In this document: positions 50,086 through 59,724 of the stretch, piece after piece | Position numbering within the stretch: position 1 is the stretch's first letter | Layout of the letters: each line of letters begins with the position of its first letter | Assembly (NCBI GenBank): GCA_001600695.1 | Contig: BCKQ01000002.1 | Coordinates: forward strand, 682,001 to 746,000 | DNA: 64,000 nucleotides | Reading direction: 5' to 3' | Origin: Ascoidea asiatica | Taxonomy: Eukaryota > Ascomycota > Saccharomycetes > Ascoideales > Ascoideaceae | The notes under the pieces: model-generated | What the model saw: the letters and a program-made list of their open reading frames with translations, nothing else | Told to the model about the DNA's origin: nothing | The model's database searches: none | Program-made: the position numbers and the translations under genes

Positions 50086-52674
50086 ATGGTTTTACATAAA
50101 GATTTCAATTCTGGTGCTCGTCCCATACCGTTACCTGTGAAATTAAAAACATCTAATCTTAGACCTTTGGCTTATAGAATATTATCAAAAAAACATGGTT
50201 TGAATATTAAATCATCAGCATTAGAAGTATTAACAGATTATATTGGATCAAATTTTGGATCTCAGTGGAAATCAACAAAAGCTCAGTTATTTATTGAAGA
50301 TGTGGCAAAATTCTGGAAATTAAAGTTTCAATCCAATACCAATCTATTCATTGATGGTGAAAATTTAAAAATAGTTATAAATGAAATGAATCAAAAAGAT
50401 GATGAAAGTTCAAATTCTAATAATAACAATAACAATAACAATAATTCTAAAATTCAAGCTCCTAGAAAATTGGATAATTTTTTAAATAATGAGATAAGGA
50501 ACAAAAACCTTAGATCAGATACCATTGTAGACCTAAGTCTAATTTCAGATGCCAATTCTAAAGCTTTAGGCACTCAAGAAAGTTCACATTTAACCCAATC
50601 AGATAAACTAGAAAAAAATTTACAAATTAATTGGGAAGATTTTTTCAAGATATTGGACTGTTATGAACAACCTATTTACAAATATAATCATTCTCGAAAA
50701 CAATTTGAACTTTCATATCCTGCTAATTCATTATTATCAATAAATTCTGGGGTTCCAAATATAATTGCTAATTTACCTTCGGCTGAAGACAATATTTCTT
50801 TATATTTAAATCGATATTTTTTGCTTCATGACAGATTATTAAGAAGTGATAATTTCACACCACCTAAATTAAGCTCTTTTTCTTCTTTATATTTTTCTCA
50901 AAATTTTCAATATTTCAATGAAAATACTGAAAATTCTGATTCTTTTATTTTACCTGAAAGTGAAAATCTGAATGAATCATTAAATTTGACAGAAAAAAAT
51001 CAAAAGAATTTAAAATCAATAACCTTAATAAAAAATTTACTTGGTAGACATGGTGAAACTTTCATTATTTTTGGTATGTTTTCCAAGAATCAAAAAGGAA
51101 ATTATCAAGTAAATGATTCTTCTGGTAATATAGAATTAGATTTCAGAGATGCGCTAGCCATAAACGATTGTTTTTATTTTGAAGGTTGCCAATTAATATG
51201 TAAAGGAATTTACCTTCATTTTGGAAATGCTTCTCAATTTATTGTGAAATTGATTTATCATCCTAAACCTGAAAGAAGATTATTAAGTTTGAGCACTTTT
51301 GGTAATATAGATTTTAATAATATTTATAATATAAATTCCAATAGAAATATTACTTCTTCAGTTTCAGATAATGAAATACCTATTATGAACCCAACTTTGG
51401 TTCAAAAAATTCATGATTATGAAGTTTCTTTAAAGCAAAAATATGCTAATATAGTGACTCTAACTAATAATATATCAAATAGAAGATTAGATAATAATGA
51501 TAAAAGTGATGAAACAAATAATAATAATGATAATGATGATGATAATAATGAAGATGAAGAAGGTTATAATCCAAAAACACTTATAAATAACAATGTTAAT
51601 TATAATAATCCTCTTCATAGAATTGTAATATTTGGATGTAATTGTTATTTAGATAATATAATTGTTTTAGGATCATTAAAGAGATTATTTGATAAAATTT
51701 CAAAAGATTCAAATAATTTACCATTAGCCATAATTTTAACAGGATCTTTTATTTCAAAGGCTTTTCAAATAACATCATATTGTGAATCAGGCAGTGCATC
51801 TTCAACTGATTATAAATCATTATTTGATAGTTTTGCACAATTATTATCCAATTATCCATTAATTTGTTCTAGAGTTCATTTTATAGTATGTGCTGGAGAA
51901 AATGATCCTTGGAATTCAGTAGTTTCTCAAGGTTCAAAATCTTTGTTGATGCCAATGAGTAGAATTCCTATGGTTTTTTTAACAAGATTAAAAAGATTAA
52001 TAAAAAATTTTAAAATTGTAACAAATCCATTTAAAATTTATTATTTAGGTCAAGAAATTGTATTTTTTAAAGATGATATTTATGAAAGAATAAAAAGAAA
52101 TGAAATTTTTTTTGGAAAAGAATTAAATCAATCAAAATCAAAAAAGAAAAATAAATCAAAATCTAATAGTATTAAGAATAAAAATAAAAATAAGAAAAAA
52201 AAGGTAATAGATATTGAAAATGATAATGAAAATGAAATTATAGAAAATAATAGTGATTCAGATAGTGAAGCTGAAGATCAAAGTGTAGATAAAGCATCTT
52301 TCAATCAGTCTAATAAAAAAGAAATATATTTAGATGGACTTTTGAAGAAAAAACCAGAAGATATATCAAATTCAACATCATTTAAAGTTAATACGAATAA
52401 ATTAGTTAAAACAATTATAAGTCAAGCACATTTATTACCATTTAGTAATCAAATAATGCCAATAAATTCTAAATTTGATCAATTAATGACATTAATTCCA
52501 TTACCAAATACATTAATATTAATGGATTCAAGTATTGATCATTTTGAAATTAATTATATGGGTACAAAAGTTTTAAATGTTGGAATATTTCTTGATGAAG
52601 TTAAACGTAAAGTTAATTATATTGAATATTATCCAGTTTTAAAAAAATGTGAATATCAAGAAATTTATTATTAA
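50086..52674 (+). CDS. DPB2: DNA polymerase epsilon subunit B, Dpb2
   Basis: Dpb2 is the essential second subunit of the leading-strand DNA polymerase epsilon and links it to the CMG helicase through GINS. The 862-residue protein (S. cerevisiae 689) starts with the conserved helical domain, VKLKTSNLRPLAYRILSKKHGL (about 18-39), FGSQWKSTKAQLFIEDVAKFWK. After an Asn/Ser linker comes LNRYFLLHDRLLRSDNF (about 244) and the OB-fold region IKNLLGRHGETFIIFGMF. The C-terminal inactivated calcineurin-like phosphoesterase domain (about 505-860) contains RIVIFGCNCYLDN, AIILTGSF, VHFIVCAGENDPW and GQEIVFFKDDI, where canonical metal ligands are lost as in the family. Asn/Asp- and Lys-rich inserts account for the extra length. 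An MCB element lies upstream. Confidence 0.94.
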   Translation: MVLHKDFNSGARPIPLPVKLKTSNLRPLAYRILSKKHGLNIKSSALEVLTDYIGSNFGSQWKSTKAQLFIEDVAKFWKLKFQSNTNLFIDGENLKIVINEMNQKDDESSNSNNNNNNNNNSKIQAPRKLDNFLNNEIRNKNLRSDTIVDLSLISDANSKALGTQESSHLTQSDKLEKNLQINWEDFFKILDCYEQPIYKYNHSRKQFELSYPANSLLSINSGVPNIIANLPSAEDNISLYLNRYFLLHDRLLRSDNFTPPKLSSFSSLYFSQNFQYFNENTENSDSFILPESENLNESLNLTEKNQKNLKSITLIKNLLGRHGETFIIFGMFSKNQKGNYQVNDSSGNIELDFRDALAINDCFYFEGCQLICKGIYLHFGNASQFIVKLIYHPKPERRLLSLSTFGNIDFNNIYNINSNRNITSSVSDNEIPIMNPTLVQKIHDYEVSLKQKYANIVTLTNNISNRRLDNNDKSDETNNNNDNDDDNNEDEEGYNPKTLINNNVNYNNPLHRIVIFGCNCYLDNIIVLGSLKRLFDKISKDSNNLPLAIILTGSFISKAFQITSYCESGSASSTDYKSLFDSFAQLLSNYPLICSRVHFIVCAGENDPWNSVVSQGSKSLLMPMSRIPMVFLTRLKRLIKNFKIVTNPFKIYYLGQEIVFFKDDIYERIKRNEIFFGKELNQSKSKKKNKSKSNSIKNKNKNKKKKVIDIENDNENEIIENNSDSDSEAEDQSVDKASFNQSNKKEIYLDGLLKKKPEDISNSTSFKVNTNKLVKTIISQAHLLPFSNQIMPINSKFDQLMTLIPLPNTLILMDSSIDHFEINYMGTKVLNVGIFLDEVKRKVNYIEYYPVLKKCEYQEIYY

Positions 52675-53076
52675 AAAAAGAAAGGATGTAATATTATTAT
52701 TTAAATTATTTATTTATATTTATATTTAAAATTCAAAAAGGAAAGCGAAAATAGAGTCATAAAGTTTCAAAATTTAAGGTACTTCTCTTTTTTTTATTTT
52801 GTCTATAAGTAAAGATAAAAAAAAAGGAAGTAGATAATGTTAGTTAAAATTAAAATTTAAAAGTAAATTTGAAATGATTTTTCAATATAGAAATAGATAT
52901 AAGTTTAAATTGAATTGAATTAGATAGAGTTTAATTTGCATGAAAAGAAGGGCATAAGATAAAATGTCATTCACGTATAGTGTTTATTTAAAAAGGTACA
53001 ACAAAATAGTACTTTTTTAATATATATACAGTATATATTGTATTATACTGTATTATTGCATAATTTTAGGTTTGAT
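52675..53076. other. Intergenic region between convergent DPB2 and ERG3
   Basis: 402 bp between two 3' ends. AT-rich, with ATATATACAGTATATA-like palindromic repeats at 53018-53058. No gene seen. Confidence 0.55.
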
Positions 53077-54246
53077 TTAGTTTTTTTTTTTTAATAAAAA
53101 TTCTTCAGTACCATAAACTCTTGAATCATCTTTACCTTCAACAGCAGATCTTATTTTTTCCATTTTTTCAATTTGAGTTTCCCAAGTTTGTTTTTCTTTC
53201 TTTTTTGATTTATCAAATAATTCTTGATCTGGTTTTCTATATGAACCACCAATTCTATCCCATAAAGTTGTAAATTGACCATAATTATAATTAAAATAAA
53301 GATGATGAACAGTATGACAAGCGGCACCATTAACAACAGGATCATTAGTTAAATATTCACCATCATGAATCATTACAGTCCAAAAATTAACAAAAGTGAA
53401 TAAAATTAAATAAGAAATTTTATTTAAAGGAAATAAAGCAGGATAAACATGATATGGAACAGATTGAAAATAACCATCAAATGGATTAAAAGCATGAGAA
53501 GCATATGGAGTTGTAACAATCCATTTATGATGAGGTTTATGAAACATTTTATAAACTCTTGGCCAATGTAACCATCTATGAATTAAATATATACCACAAT
53601 CTGTAAACATTATGAAAGTGAAAAATTCTAAGAAAATTGCATACCAACCATGAGGCCAAGCACCAGAATTATCATTTACATTTAAATAAAGATTTGAATG
53701 ACCATTAAGATCAAGCATAAACCAAGGTACAGTTAAAGAAACCATAATTGGAATTGCATTAACAGCTTGTTTAATTTCTAAACTCATTTGATTTTTTAAA
53801 TATCTTGGATGATTAAATATTGCTTTATCAAAAATATATTTATAAGAAAAAGTTGCACAAATAAAATATAAAATCCAACCAAATATAGTCATAATTATAA
53901 ATAAAGATATGAATTGTCTGAAAGAATTATTTCTTCTAAAAATTGAAGAATTTATATAATCATTTTCAGGAAAAAAAATTGGAAAATAACCATAAATATC
54001 TTTTTTTAATATATAATCTTTTGTTAAATTGATTAATTGATTTTTATCATCTAAATCTAAATTAAGTGAAGATTGTTGTTGTTGTTGATTAAATTGAAAA
54101 AAATCATTTATTGTTGAAGAATAATTACCAATTTTTAAATTTTTTGTTATTGAAATTGGTAAATGACAATTTAAAGAATTTGGGAAAAGTGTTGCATATA
54201 CTTTATCAAAAATTGCATAATCGAAAAATTCTAAAACGATATCCAT
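53077..54246 (-). CDS. ERG3: C-5 sterol desaturase Erg3
   Basis: Erg3 introduces the C5-C6 double bond into episterol, the step after Erg2, in the ER membrane, using a di-iron centre. The 389-residue protein (S. cerevisiae 365) begins [22 protein letters not shown], as in Erg3. The eight-histidine fingerprint of the fatty-acid hydroxylase superfamily is present: HRWLH and HKPHH (about 218-242) and HTVHH (about 309). Hydrophobic segments lie at about 110-140, 165-180, 198-220 and 270-290. The C-terminal [12 protein letters not shown] follows the last histidine box. A Gln/Asn run (about 50-60) is the main insert. The promoter is the long region on its right. Confidence 0.95.
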   Translation of the reverse strand: MDIVLEFFDYAIFDKVYATLFPNSLNCHLPISITKNLKIGNYSSTINDFFQFNQQQQQSSLNLDLDDKNQLINLTKDYILKKDIYGYFPIFFPENDYINSSIFRRNNSFRQFISLFIIMTIFGWILYFICATFSYKYIFDKAIFNHPRYLKNQMSLEIKQAVNAIPIMVSLTVPWFMLDLNGHSNLYLNVNDNSGAWPHGWYAIFLEFFTFIMFTDCGIYLIHRWLHWPRVYKMFHKPHHKWIVTTPYASHAFNPFDGYFQSVPYHVYPALFPLNKISYLILFTFVNFWTVMIHDGEYLTNDPVVNGAACHTVHHLYFNYNYGQFTTLWDRIGGSYRKPDQELFDKSKKKEKQTWETQIEKMEKIRSAVEGKDDSRVYGTEEFLLKKKN

Positions 54247-55850
54247 TTTTTAATGTAATTTCTTGTCTTGATTTTATTTTTAGTTGTATCTATAGTTTCT
54301 TATGGCTAATAATAATGATATTAATAATATATTGATAATTGTTTGTTGAAATTTGAAAGGTTGATAAGTGGATAAATATATGGATATATCAAATATCTAT
54401 ATAGATGTAAGGATATAAAGATATAAGGATATAAGGATATAAAGGATATAAGGATAAATGAATAATAAATAAAAGAATAAATGAAAAAGAAAATATATTT
54501 GAATAAAACAAGATGAAAAGAAGTTAATATATATCGAGTTAAAAGATATTGAAAAATTAAAAAATTTATAAAATGAAGAAACAAAAATCAGATATGATTA
54601 TAAAAAATGCTTTAAAAGAAATAAAAAAAAGAAATACGTTAAAAACAATAATAAAAATAAGAAGAAGAAGAGTAATAATAATAATATGATGAAAAATGTT
54701 TTAGTTCCTGTAACGAGATAAATACCAGCCGATATTTTTATCATAGCATTTATCTTACTATTGTTGTTGTTAGTAATTATGGATCGAGATTATTCGTAGT
54801 GGTTGATTATCAGCAGCGTTGGCGGTGGTTTAGCGTGCTTTGGGCACCAAACAGGGACATAAATGGGCCAATTGCAGCACCGGCCACTCCCCAAGAGCAC
54901 ACACTCAGTTTATTCTCACCTGGGCTCCTCGTTCACCGTCGTTTGATCGTTTATCGATGCGAGCTCATCGCTTATCAGGCTTGGGGACAACCCACGCCAA
55001 ACTCAGGTGTGTTGTTGAGAAAATGATGCGAATTTGTTTCCATAGCATCCGTCGTACTTTCGTATGGTCGTTTTAAAATGTTCACGGAGGTACTAGGTGC
55101 GGAAGGAGCTGCATTTTGGGACGTCTAGCGAAACTTTAATGAACTAGTTTTAGAGGAATTACTTTTGGGAATTTCCAGATTATTTCCCAGTGTTATTTTA
55201 GAGAATATTCAACGCACGATTTCCCGAATATTTGAAGAGCTGAAAAACGAAAAATCGATCGAGAACGGAACAGGTTGAAGTTCATTTAATCGTCTTATGA
55301 AAATATCATTTAATTATTTTTATTCGAATCAACGGTGTATTTAATATTTCATTTAATTCTTGCCTTCATCATATGAGTTGGAAGATATTATTAATACAAG
55401 TTGTTATTAACTGGTGGGTTGTCATCTCAAATTATTGCTTATCGTAATTAATGGAAAGATTAAAAAAACATGAGAAGAATATCGTTTCTAGCACTGAAGT
55501 TACGGTGATTTGAATGGAGTTTTTCCGATTCACCTGCATGTATGAAGCCCTCTTTGTGGAAGTTCTTTATGAGAGTTTTAACCAAAAGCATTTTGATAAC
55601 TGACTTACAGTCAGGTGCCTTTTAAACGTTGAATATTTTCTCACTACGGTAATATATTTTGTATCACATGACTTTGTGTCTGAAGCCAGTAATCAAGAAT
55701 CAATCATTGATTTGAGTTATTTCACTTAAAGTCTTGCAATAATTGAAAAATAAATTACAGATCTTTCAATAAGTTGGAGAAGTTGAAGTTGATGGTCCAG
55801 AGAAAGCTTCATACTCTTATTTAGAATCCAAGATATTAAATTTATATAAA
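54247..55850. other. Longest intergenic region, ERG3 / IMG1 (divergent)
   Basis: 1.6 kb. GGATATAA repeats (54395-54460) lie close to ERG3, AAGAAGAAG/AATAATAAT repeats at 54660-54690. A patch clearly richer in G and C runs from about 54740 to 55270 and contains TCGTTTGATCGTTTATCG (54940-54957) and TCGTACTTTCGTATGGTCG (55049-55067), which resemble sterol elements. The remainder (55270-55850) has no recognisable gene. The open frames at 54799-55076 overlap in two frames and are not supported. Confidence 0.55.
54939..55067. promoter_or_regulatory. Sterol-element-like motifs in the ERG3-IMG1 interval
   Basis: TCGTTTG/TCGTTTA at 54940-54953 and TCGTATG at 55057-55063 resemble the TCGTATA and TCGTTTA forms of the Upc2/Ecm22 element, but none is perfect. 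They are about 700-820 bp from the ERG3 ATG, further than usual. Assignment to ERG3 is tentative. Confidence 0.25.
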
Positions 55851-56518
55851 ATGTTTTTAACATCAAAGGTTACTCCAATAGCAGTAAGAATAGCTGAAAG
55901 AAAATCTATATTTTCATCCTTATTACAAACCGCTAATTTTCAAATTTTAACTAAAAAAAGTATGTCTTTTATAATTATTTACTTTTGATTATATAATAAT
56001 TAATTAAGATTATTGAAACTAAAATACTAATTTTTTTATATTGATATTGAATTTTATTATTAAATTAAGGAAAAACTATAACTGTTTATAAACCATTACC
56101 TGAACAATTAAAACATAATTCAAATCAATTAATTAATGAAATTAAAGCTGCTCAATTAATAAAATATGATCCAACTGGCGATAGAAGAAAATTAATTAAT
56201 CAAAAAAATCCAGAATGTTTAAGAAGTGGTGATGTAGTTAGAATTGTTTATAAAAATCCAATTTTAAATCCATCTTTTGTTGGTTATATTCTTGCAATTA
56301 ATAGAAATGGTATTGATACTAATTTATTATTAAGAAATCAAATAACTAAAATTGGTGTAGAATTAAGAATTGATGTATTTTCTCCATTAATTGATAGAAT
56401 TGATATAATAAGAAAACCTCATGAATATAAAAGTAGAAGAAAACATATGTATATCAGAGGTACTCGTCTTGATGTTCCTGATTTAGAAGCTTCCCTTAAA
56501 AAAAATCGTCGTCGTTGA
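55851..56518 (+). CDS. IMG1: Mitochondrial large ribosomal subunit protein bL19m (Img1), two exons
   Basis: bL19m sits at the subunit interface of the mitoribosome; img1 mutants in S. cerevisiae lose mitochondrial DNA. No single long open frame shows the gene. Exon 1 (55851-55959) encodes a 36-residue, Arg/Lys- and Ser-containing presequence beginning MFLTSKVTPIAVRIAERKS. A 110-nt intron follows. Exon 2 (56070-56518) gives KTITVYKPLPEQ, then the L19 fold: LRSGDVVRIVYKNPILNPSF, VGYILAINRNGID, TKIGVELRIDVFSPLIDRIDIIRKP and RRKHMYIRGTRLD. The spliced product has about 185 residues (S. cerevisiae 169) and ends in basic KKNRRR. The join (A|GA, an Arg codon) keeps the frame. Next gene downstream is BUD23, the same neighbour as in S. 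cerevisiae. Confidence 0.88.
55960..56069 (+). other. Intron of IMG1
   Basis: 110-nt phase-1 intron. The donor GTATGT is at 55960-55965, the branch motif TACTAAT at 56025-56031, and the acceptor AAG ends at 56069. Stops occur in the frame of exon 1 without splicing. Confidence 0.85.
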
Positions 56519-56864
56519 TATTTCCTCTATATTCTACTTAATCTGTATATAATGTTTTCAAGAATTCTCTATTTTTTTCTTCATTAATGTAAATACAGCA
56601 ACAGTACAGTGGTAAGTATTTCAATAATTTAAACAAAAAGTCACGTGATATTTCATTTTTTACTTTAAATTTTTTTATTTTTTTATTCTTTAATTTTTTT
56701 ATCTTTAATCTTTTATCCACTATTTATGAATTTTTTAATTTGATGATTCTATTGGAATTTCACCCACTATCTATAAAACCCAAACCCAGTTTTTCAACTT
56801 TAGTTCAATATAATTTATTATATATATATATATATATATTAGTACTTTAATAATATAATTCAAA
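56519..56864. promoter_or_regulatory. Intergenic region IMG1 to BUD23
   Basis: 346 bp, AT-rich. GTCACGTGA at 56640-56648 is a full Cbf1-type palindromic motif 218 bp before the BUD23 ATG. A TATATATATA run is at 56820-56840. A minus-strand open frame at 56538-56720 is not supported. Confidence 0.55.
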
Positions 56865-57671
56865 ATGTCGAGACCTGAAGAAATTGCACCAGCAGAATTT
56901 TTTTATAATGATACTGAATCTAAAAAATATACTTCAAATACTCGTATTCAACAAATTCAAGCTGAAATGACTTTTAGAGCTTTAGAATTAATTAGTTTAT
57001 CTTCAAAAAATGATTTTATATTAGATATTGGTTGTGGTTCAGGTTTATCTGGTGAAATTTTAACTGAAGAAGGTTATAATTGGATTGGTATGGATATTTC
57101 TCCAGATATGCTTTTAGTTGCTTTAGATAGAGATGTTGAAGGTGATTTATTATTAAGTGATATTGGTAATGGTATACCTTTTAGACCAGGTTCATTTGAT
57201 GCTGCAATTTCAATTTCCGCAATTCAATGGTTATGTAATGCTGATACTTCAAATTCTGATCCAAAAAAAAGATTAGAAAGATTTTTTAATACTTTATATT
57301 CAAGTCTTAAAAGAGGTGGAAAATTTGTTGCTCAATTTTATCCAAAAAATGATAATCAAATTCAAATTATACAACATAGTGCAAGAGTTGCAGGTTTTGG
57401 TGGTGGTTTAGTTATTGATAATCCAGAAAGTAAAAAAAATAAAAAATATTATTTAGTTTTAACTGCAGGTGTTTCTCAAAATTCTGTTAATTTATCTGGT
57501 GTTGTAATGGATACTCCAACTATTAGAAATAAAATTGGTAAAAAGAGACAAAGACAATTAGAAACTAGTAAAGAATATATTAAAAGAAAGAAAGATTTAA
57601 TGACTAAAAGAGGTAAAAAAGTTGCAAGAGAATCAAAATTTACTGGAAGAAAAAGACGTCCAAGATTTTAA
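56865..57671 (+). CDS. BUD23: 18S rRNA (guanine-N7) methyltransferase Bud23
   Basis: Bud23, with Trm112, methylates a guanine (G1575 in S. cerevisiae) in 18S rRNA during 40S assembly. The 268-residue protein (S. cerevisiae 275) starts MSRPEEIAPAEFFYNDTESKKY, the family N-terminus. The S-adenosylmethionine motif is DIGCGSGLSGEIL (Asp54 onward), then GMDISPDMLLVAL, SDIGNGIPFRPGSFDAAIS and AIQWLC (about 120). The C-terminal third has GFGGGLVIDNPESKKNKKYYLVL and a Lys/Arg-rich tail ending FTGRKRRPRF, as in homologues. It follows IMG1 in the same orientation, the pair being adjacent in S. cerevisiae too. Confidence 0.95.
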   Translation: MSRPEEIAPAEFFYNDTESKKYTSNTRIQQIQAEMTFRALELISLSSKNDFILDIGCGSGLSGEILTEEGYNWIGMDISPDMLLVALDRDVEGDLLLSDIGNGIPFRPGSFDAAISISAIQWLCNADTSNSDPKKRLERFFNTLYSSLKRGGKFVAQFYPKNDNQIQIIQHSARVAGFGGGLVIDNPESKKNKKYYLVLTAGVSQNSVNLSGVVMDTPTIRNKIGKKRQRQLETSKEYIKRKKDLMTKRGKKVARESKFTGRKRRPRF

Positions 57672-58118
57672 TATTTTTTCATCATTTATTATCAACCTCA
57701 TTATCATTGCCGGTACCAATTTCTTTTCATCTTTGTAATATTAGTATATTTTTATATTCATCATTTGTTTTTCTTTTACTTTTCAATCTTCTATTTAAAT
57801 TTCCTTTCAGCTTAATGTTTTCTGCATATTTTTCTTCTTCTTCTTCATTACAATTCAATAAAAGCAAGTAATAAATTTCTTTTGAAATTGCACATACTGA
57901 AAATAAAGTGAATGACTTTACAGTAGTTAAGAATGAGTACCGTTGCTCTGGTTCTTGGAGTTTAAACCTCAATTACTAATGTACTTTTTGCTATGATCTT
58001 TAGGTTCTTTGAAATAATAGAAAAATTAAATATAAATCAAATCGATAGATTTCAAAAAAAGATTTAACACTCGAAAGAAGAATTGAAAATAAAATAATCA
58101 AAAATTAGTGACTAAAAA
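57672..58118. other. Intergenic region BUD23 to RAD14
   Basis: 447 bp, AT-rich, with (TTC)n at 57833-57847. A minus-strand open frame at 57727-57972 has no domain. No regulatory site recognised. Confidence 0.5.
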
Positions 58119-59276
58119 ATGGTAGAAAGTGCTCGAAGTTTAATAGTAAGTGAAATATTTATTTTATTTGTAATCATTTGTTTAACCAATTATACTAACT
58201 TTAACATTTTTATCAACATTAAACAGGAAGAAAATAGACGAAAGATTTTAAATAGAATTAATCAAAGAAAGAATATTAATAATAATATTCATAGTAATTC
58301 ATTTAAGAGTAATATATCTTATCAATTACCTTATGCTTCAAATAAAAGAAAACCGGATGATTCAAATTTAAATTCAAATATAAGTGATAATAAAAATCGT
58401 AAAATAAATGAAGCATCTTTTGTTAATAATAGAGATGCTTCAACTTCTCAAAAGACATATTCAGGTAATATGAATAATTCGAATAAAAATAATGATAATA
58501 ATAAATTTAAAAATGGAAAATATTGGAAAGATTATACTATAAGAAAAGATGATTATATTCAATATGATTTATCATCAATGAAAGATTCAACAGGTGGATT
58601 TATTCTTAATTCAAATGATTTAAATAGAAAAACTTTAGAAGAATGGAAAAAAGAACAACAAATTATAACATATTTAAATGAAGATCCACCACCTTTAGAT
58701 ATTGATTCTGCACCAAAATGTCAAGAATGTAAATCAATTTCAATTGATAAAGAATATTTAAAAATTTATAATTGTTTAGTTTGTAAAAATTGTAAAAAAT
58801 TAAAACCAGAAAGATATTCATTATTAACAAAAACAGAATGTAGAGAAGATTATTTATTAACAAATGATATATTAAATGATAAAGAATTATTGCCAAGAAA
58901 AGAAAAAGATAATCCACATTATAAGTATAGTAAAATGCAATTATTTTTAAGATATCAAATTGAAGAATTTGCATTTAAAAAATGGGGTGGAGAAAATCAA
59001 TTAGATAAAGAATGGGTTAAAAGAGAAGCAAATAAATTAGATAAAAAAAATAAACAATTTGAAAAAAAATTACTTGAAATGAGAAAAAAAACAAGAGCAG
59101 AAGAATTTACAAGAAGAATGAAAGAAAGAAAAGGAATTTCAAATCATGAACATGATTGGTCTGATGAATTTTATAAAAAAAAAGATAATAGTAAAGCTAA
59201 TGATGACAATGATGAAGAAATTGTTAAAAGAAGATGTACGATTTGTGGATTAGAAATTGAGGAAATTGTATTTTAA
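58119..59276 (+). CDS. RAD14: Nucleotide-excision repair damage-recognition protein Rad14 (XPA), with in-frame intron
   Basis: Rad14/XPA verifies DNA damage and assembles the nucleotide-excision repair complex. Exon 1 (58119-58145) encodes MVESARSLI. An 81-nt intron with perfect signals follows. It is a multiple of three and has no stop, so an uninterrupted frame hides it; unspliced it would add a hydrophobic 27-residue stretch that no homologue has. The mature N-terminus continues EENRRKILNRI, the family's basic helix. The spliced protein has 358 residues (S. cerevisiae 371). The C4 zinc finger, C-x2-C-x17-C-x2-C, is CQEC...CKNC (about 199-223 unspliced). KLKPERYSLLTKTECREDYLL follows, then LFLRYQIEEFAFKKWGG of the DNA-binding domain. 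The tail ends RRCTICGLEIEEIVF. Confidence 0.92.
   Translation: MVESARSLIVSEIFILFVIICLTNYTNFNIFINIKQEENRRKILNRINQRKNINNNIHSNSFKSNISYQLPYASNKRKPDDSNLNSNISDNKNRKINEASFVNNRDASTSQKTYSGNMNNSNKNNDNNKFKNGKYWKDYTIRKDDYIQYDLSSMKDSTGGFILNSNDLNRKTLEEWKKEQQIITYLNEDPPPLDIDSAPKCQECKSISIDKEYLKIYNCLVCKNCKKLKPERYSLLTKTECREDYLLTNDILNDKELLPRKEKDNPHYKYSKMQLFLRYQIEEFAFKKWGGENQLDKEWVKREANKLDKKNKQFEKKLLEMRKKTRAEEFTRRMKERKGISNHEHDWSDEFYKKKDNSKANDDNDEEIVKRRCTICGLEIEEIVF
58146..58226 (+). other. In-frame intron of RAD14
   Basis: 81-nt phase-0 intron. The donor GTAAGT is at 58146-58151, a consensus TACTAAC branch site at 58193-58199, and the acceptor CAG at 58224-58226. Branch to acceptor is about 27 nt, normal for yeast introns. 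Confidence 0.88.
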
Positions 59277-59724
59277 AATTTTACTTTAAATAGTAATCTA
59301 ATCTTTATAAAATACGATATGTATATGGATTTTTTTTTTTATAAAATGAACAATTAATGTATTATAATGTACACTATATAAATGAAACGACTCTCGATTT
59401 AGAGAGAGATAGATGTAGATAGAGAAAGACAGATAGATAGAGAGAGAGAGAGAGAGATAAAGATAATAAAGAGAGATAAAGTGAGTGAGTGAGTGAGTGA
59501 GTGAGTGAGTGAGTGAGTGAGTGAGTGAGTGAGTGAGAGTGAGTGAGATTATTATTTTAAGGTAAAAAGAATATAAACAGTTCTTTGAAAAGCAGATTTG
59601 AAAAACAAATTAGATTAAATTAAGTTAAATAGATTTAATTAAGAAAGGGATTGTAAAAAAATTGAGAAAAGAGGTTAAATAAATATATATGAAAATAAAT
59701 TTAAAACTAATGTTAATATTGATA
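59277..59724. other. Intergenic region RAD14 / PEF1 (convergent)
   Basis: 448 bp dominated by purine repeats: GATAGA and GA repeats at 59400-59480 and a GTGA array at 59481-59548. A-rich sequence leads to the PEF1 stop. No gene seen. Confidence 0.6.
59400..59548. repeat. (GA)n and (GTGA)n microsatellites
   Basis: AGATAGA and GAGAGA tracts at 59400-59480, then about 15 GTGA/GAGT tetramers at 59481-59548, between two convergent 3' ends. Confidence 0.88.

Noticed and set aside
16000-54870. Shared words GGGACATAAA and CACCAAAC at about 16007-16024 and 54844-54865
   Set aside because: The words are short and their order is reversed between the two places, so this is not a repeat copy; probably chance.
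54799-55076. Two overlapping plus-strand frames of 75 and 78 codons
   Set aside because: They occupy a G+C-rich patch in two frames, and have no known domain or codon use like the real genes.
55600-55640. GTGCCTTTTAAAC resembling the U5 loop GCCTTTTAC
   Set aside because: Loop match is incomplete, no flanking stem or Sm site is visible.
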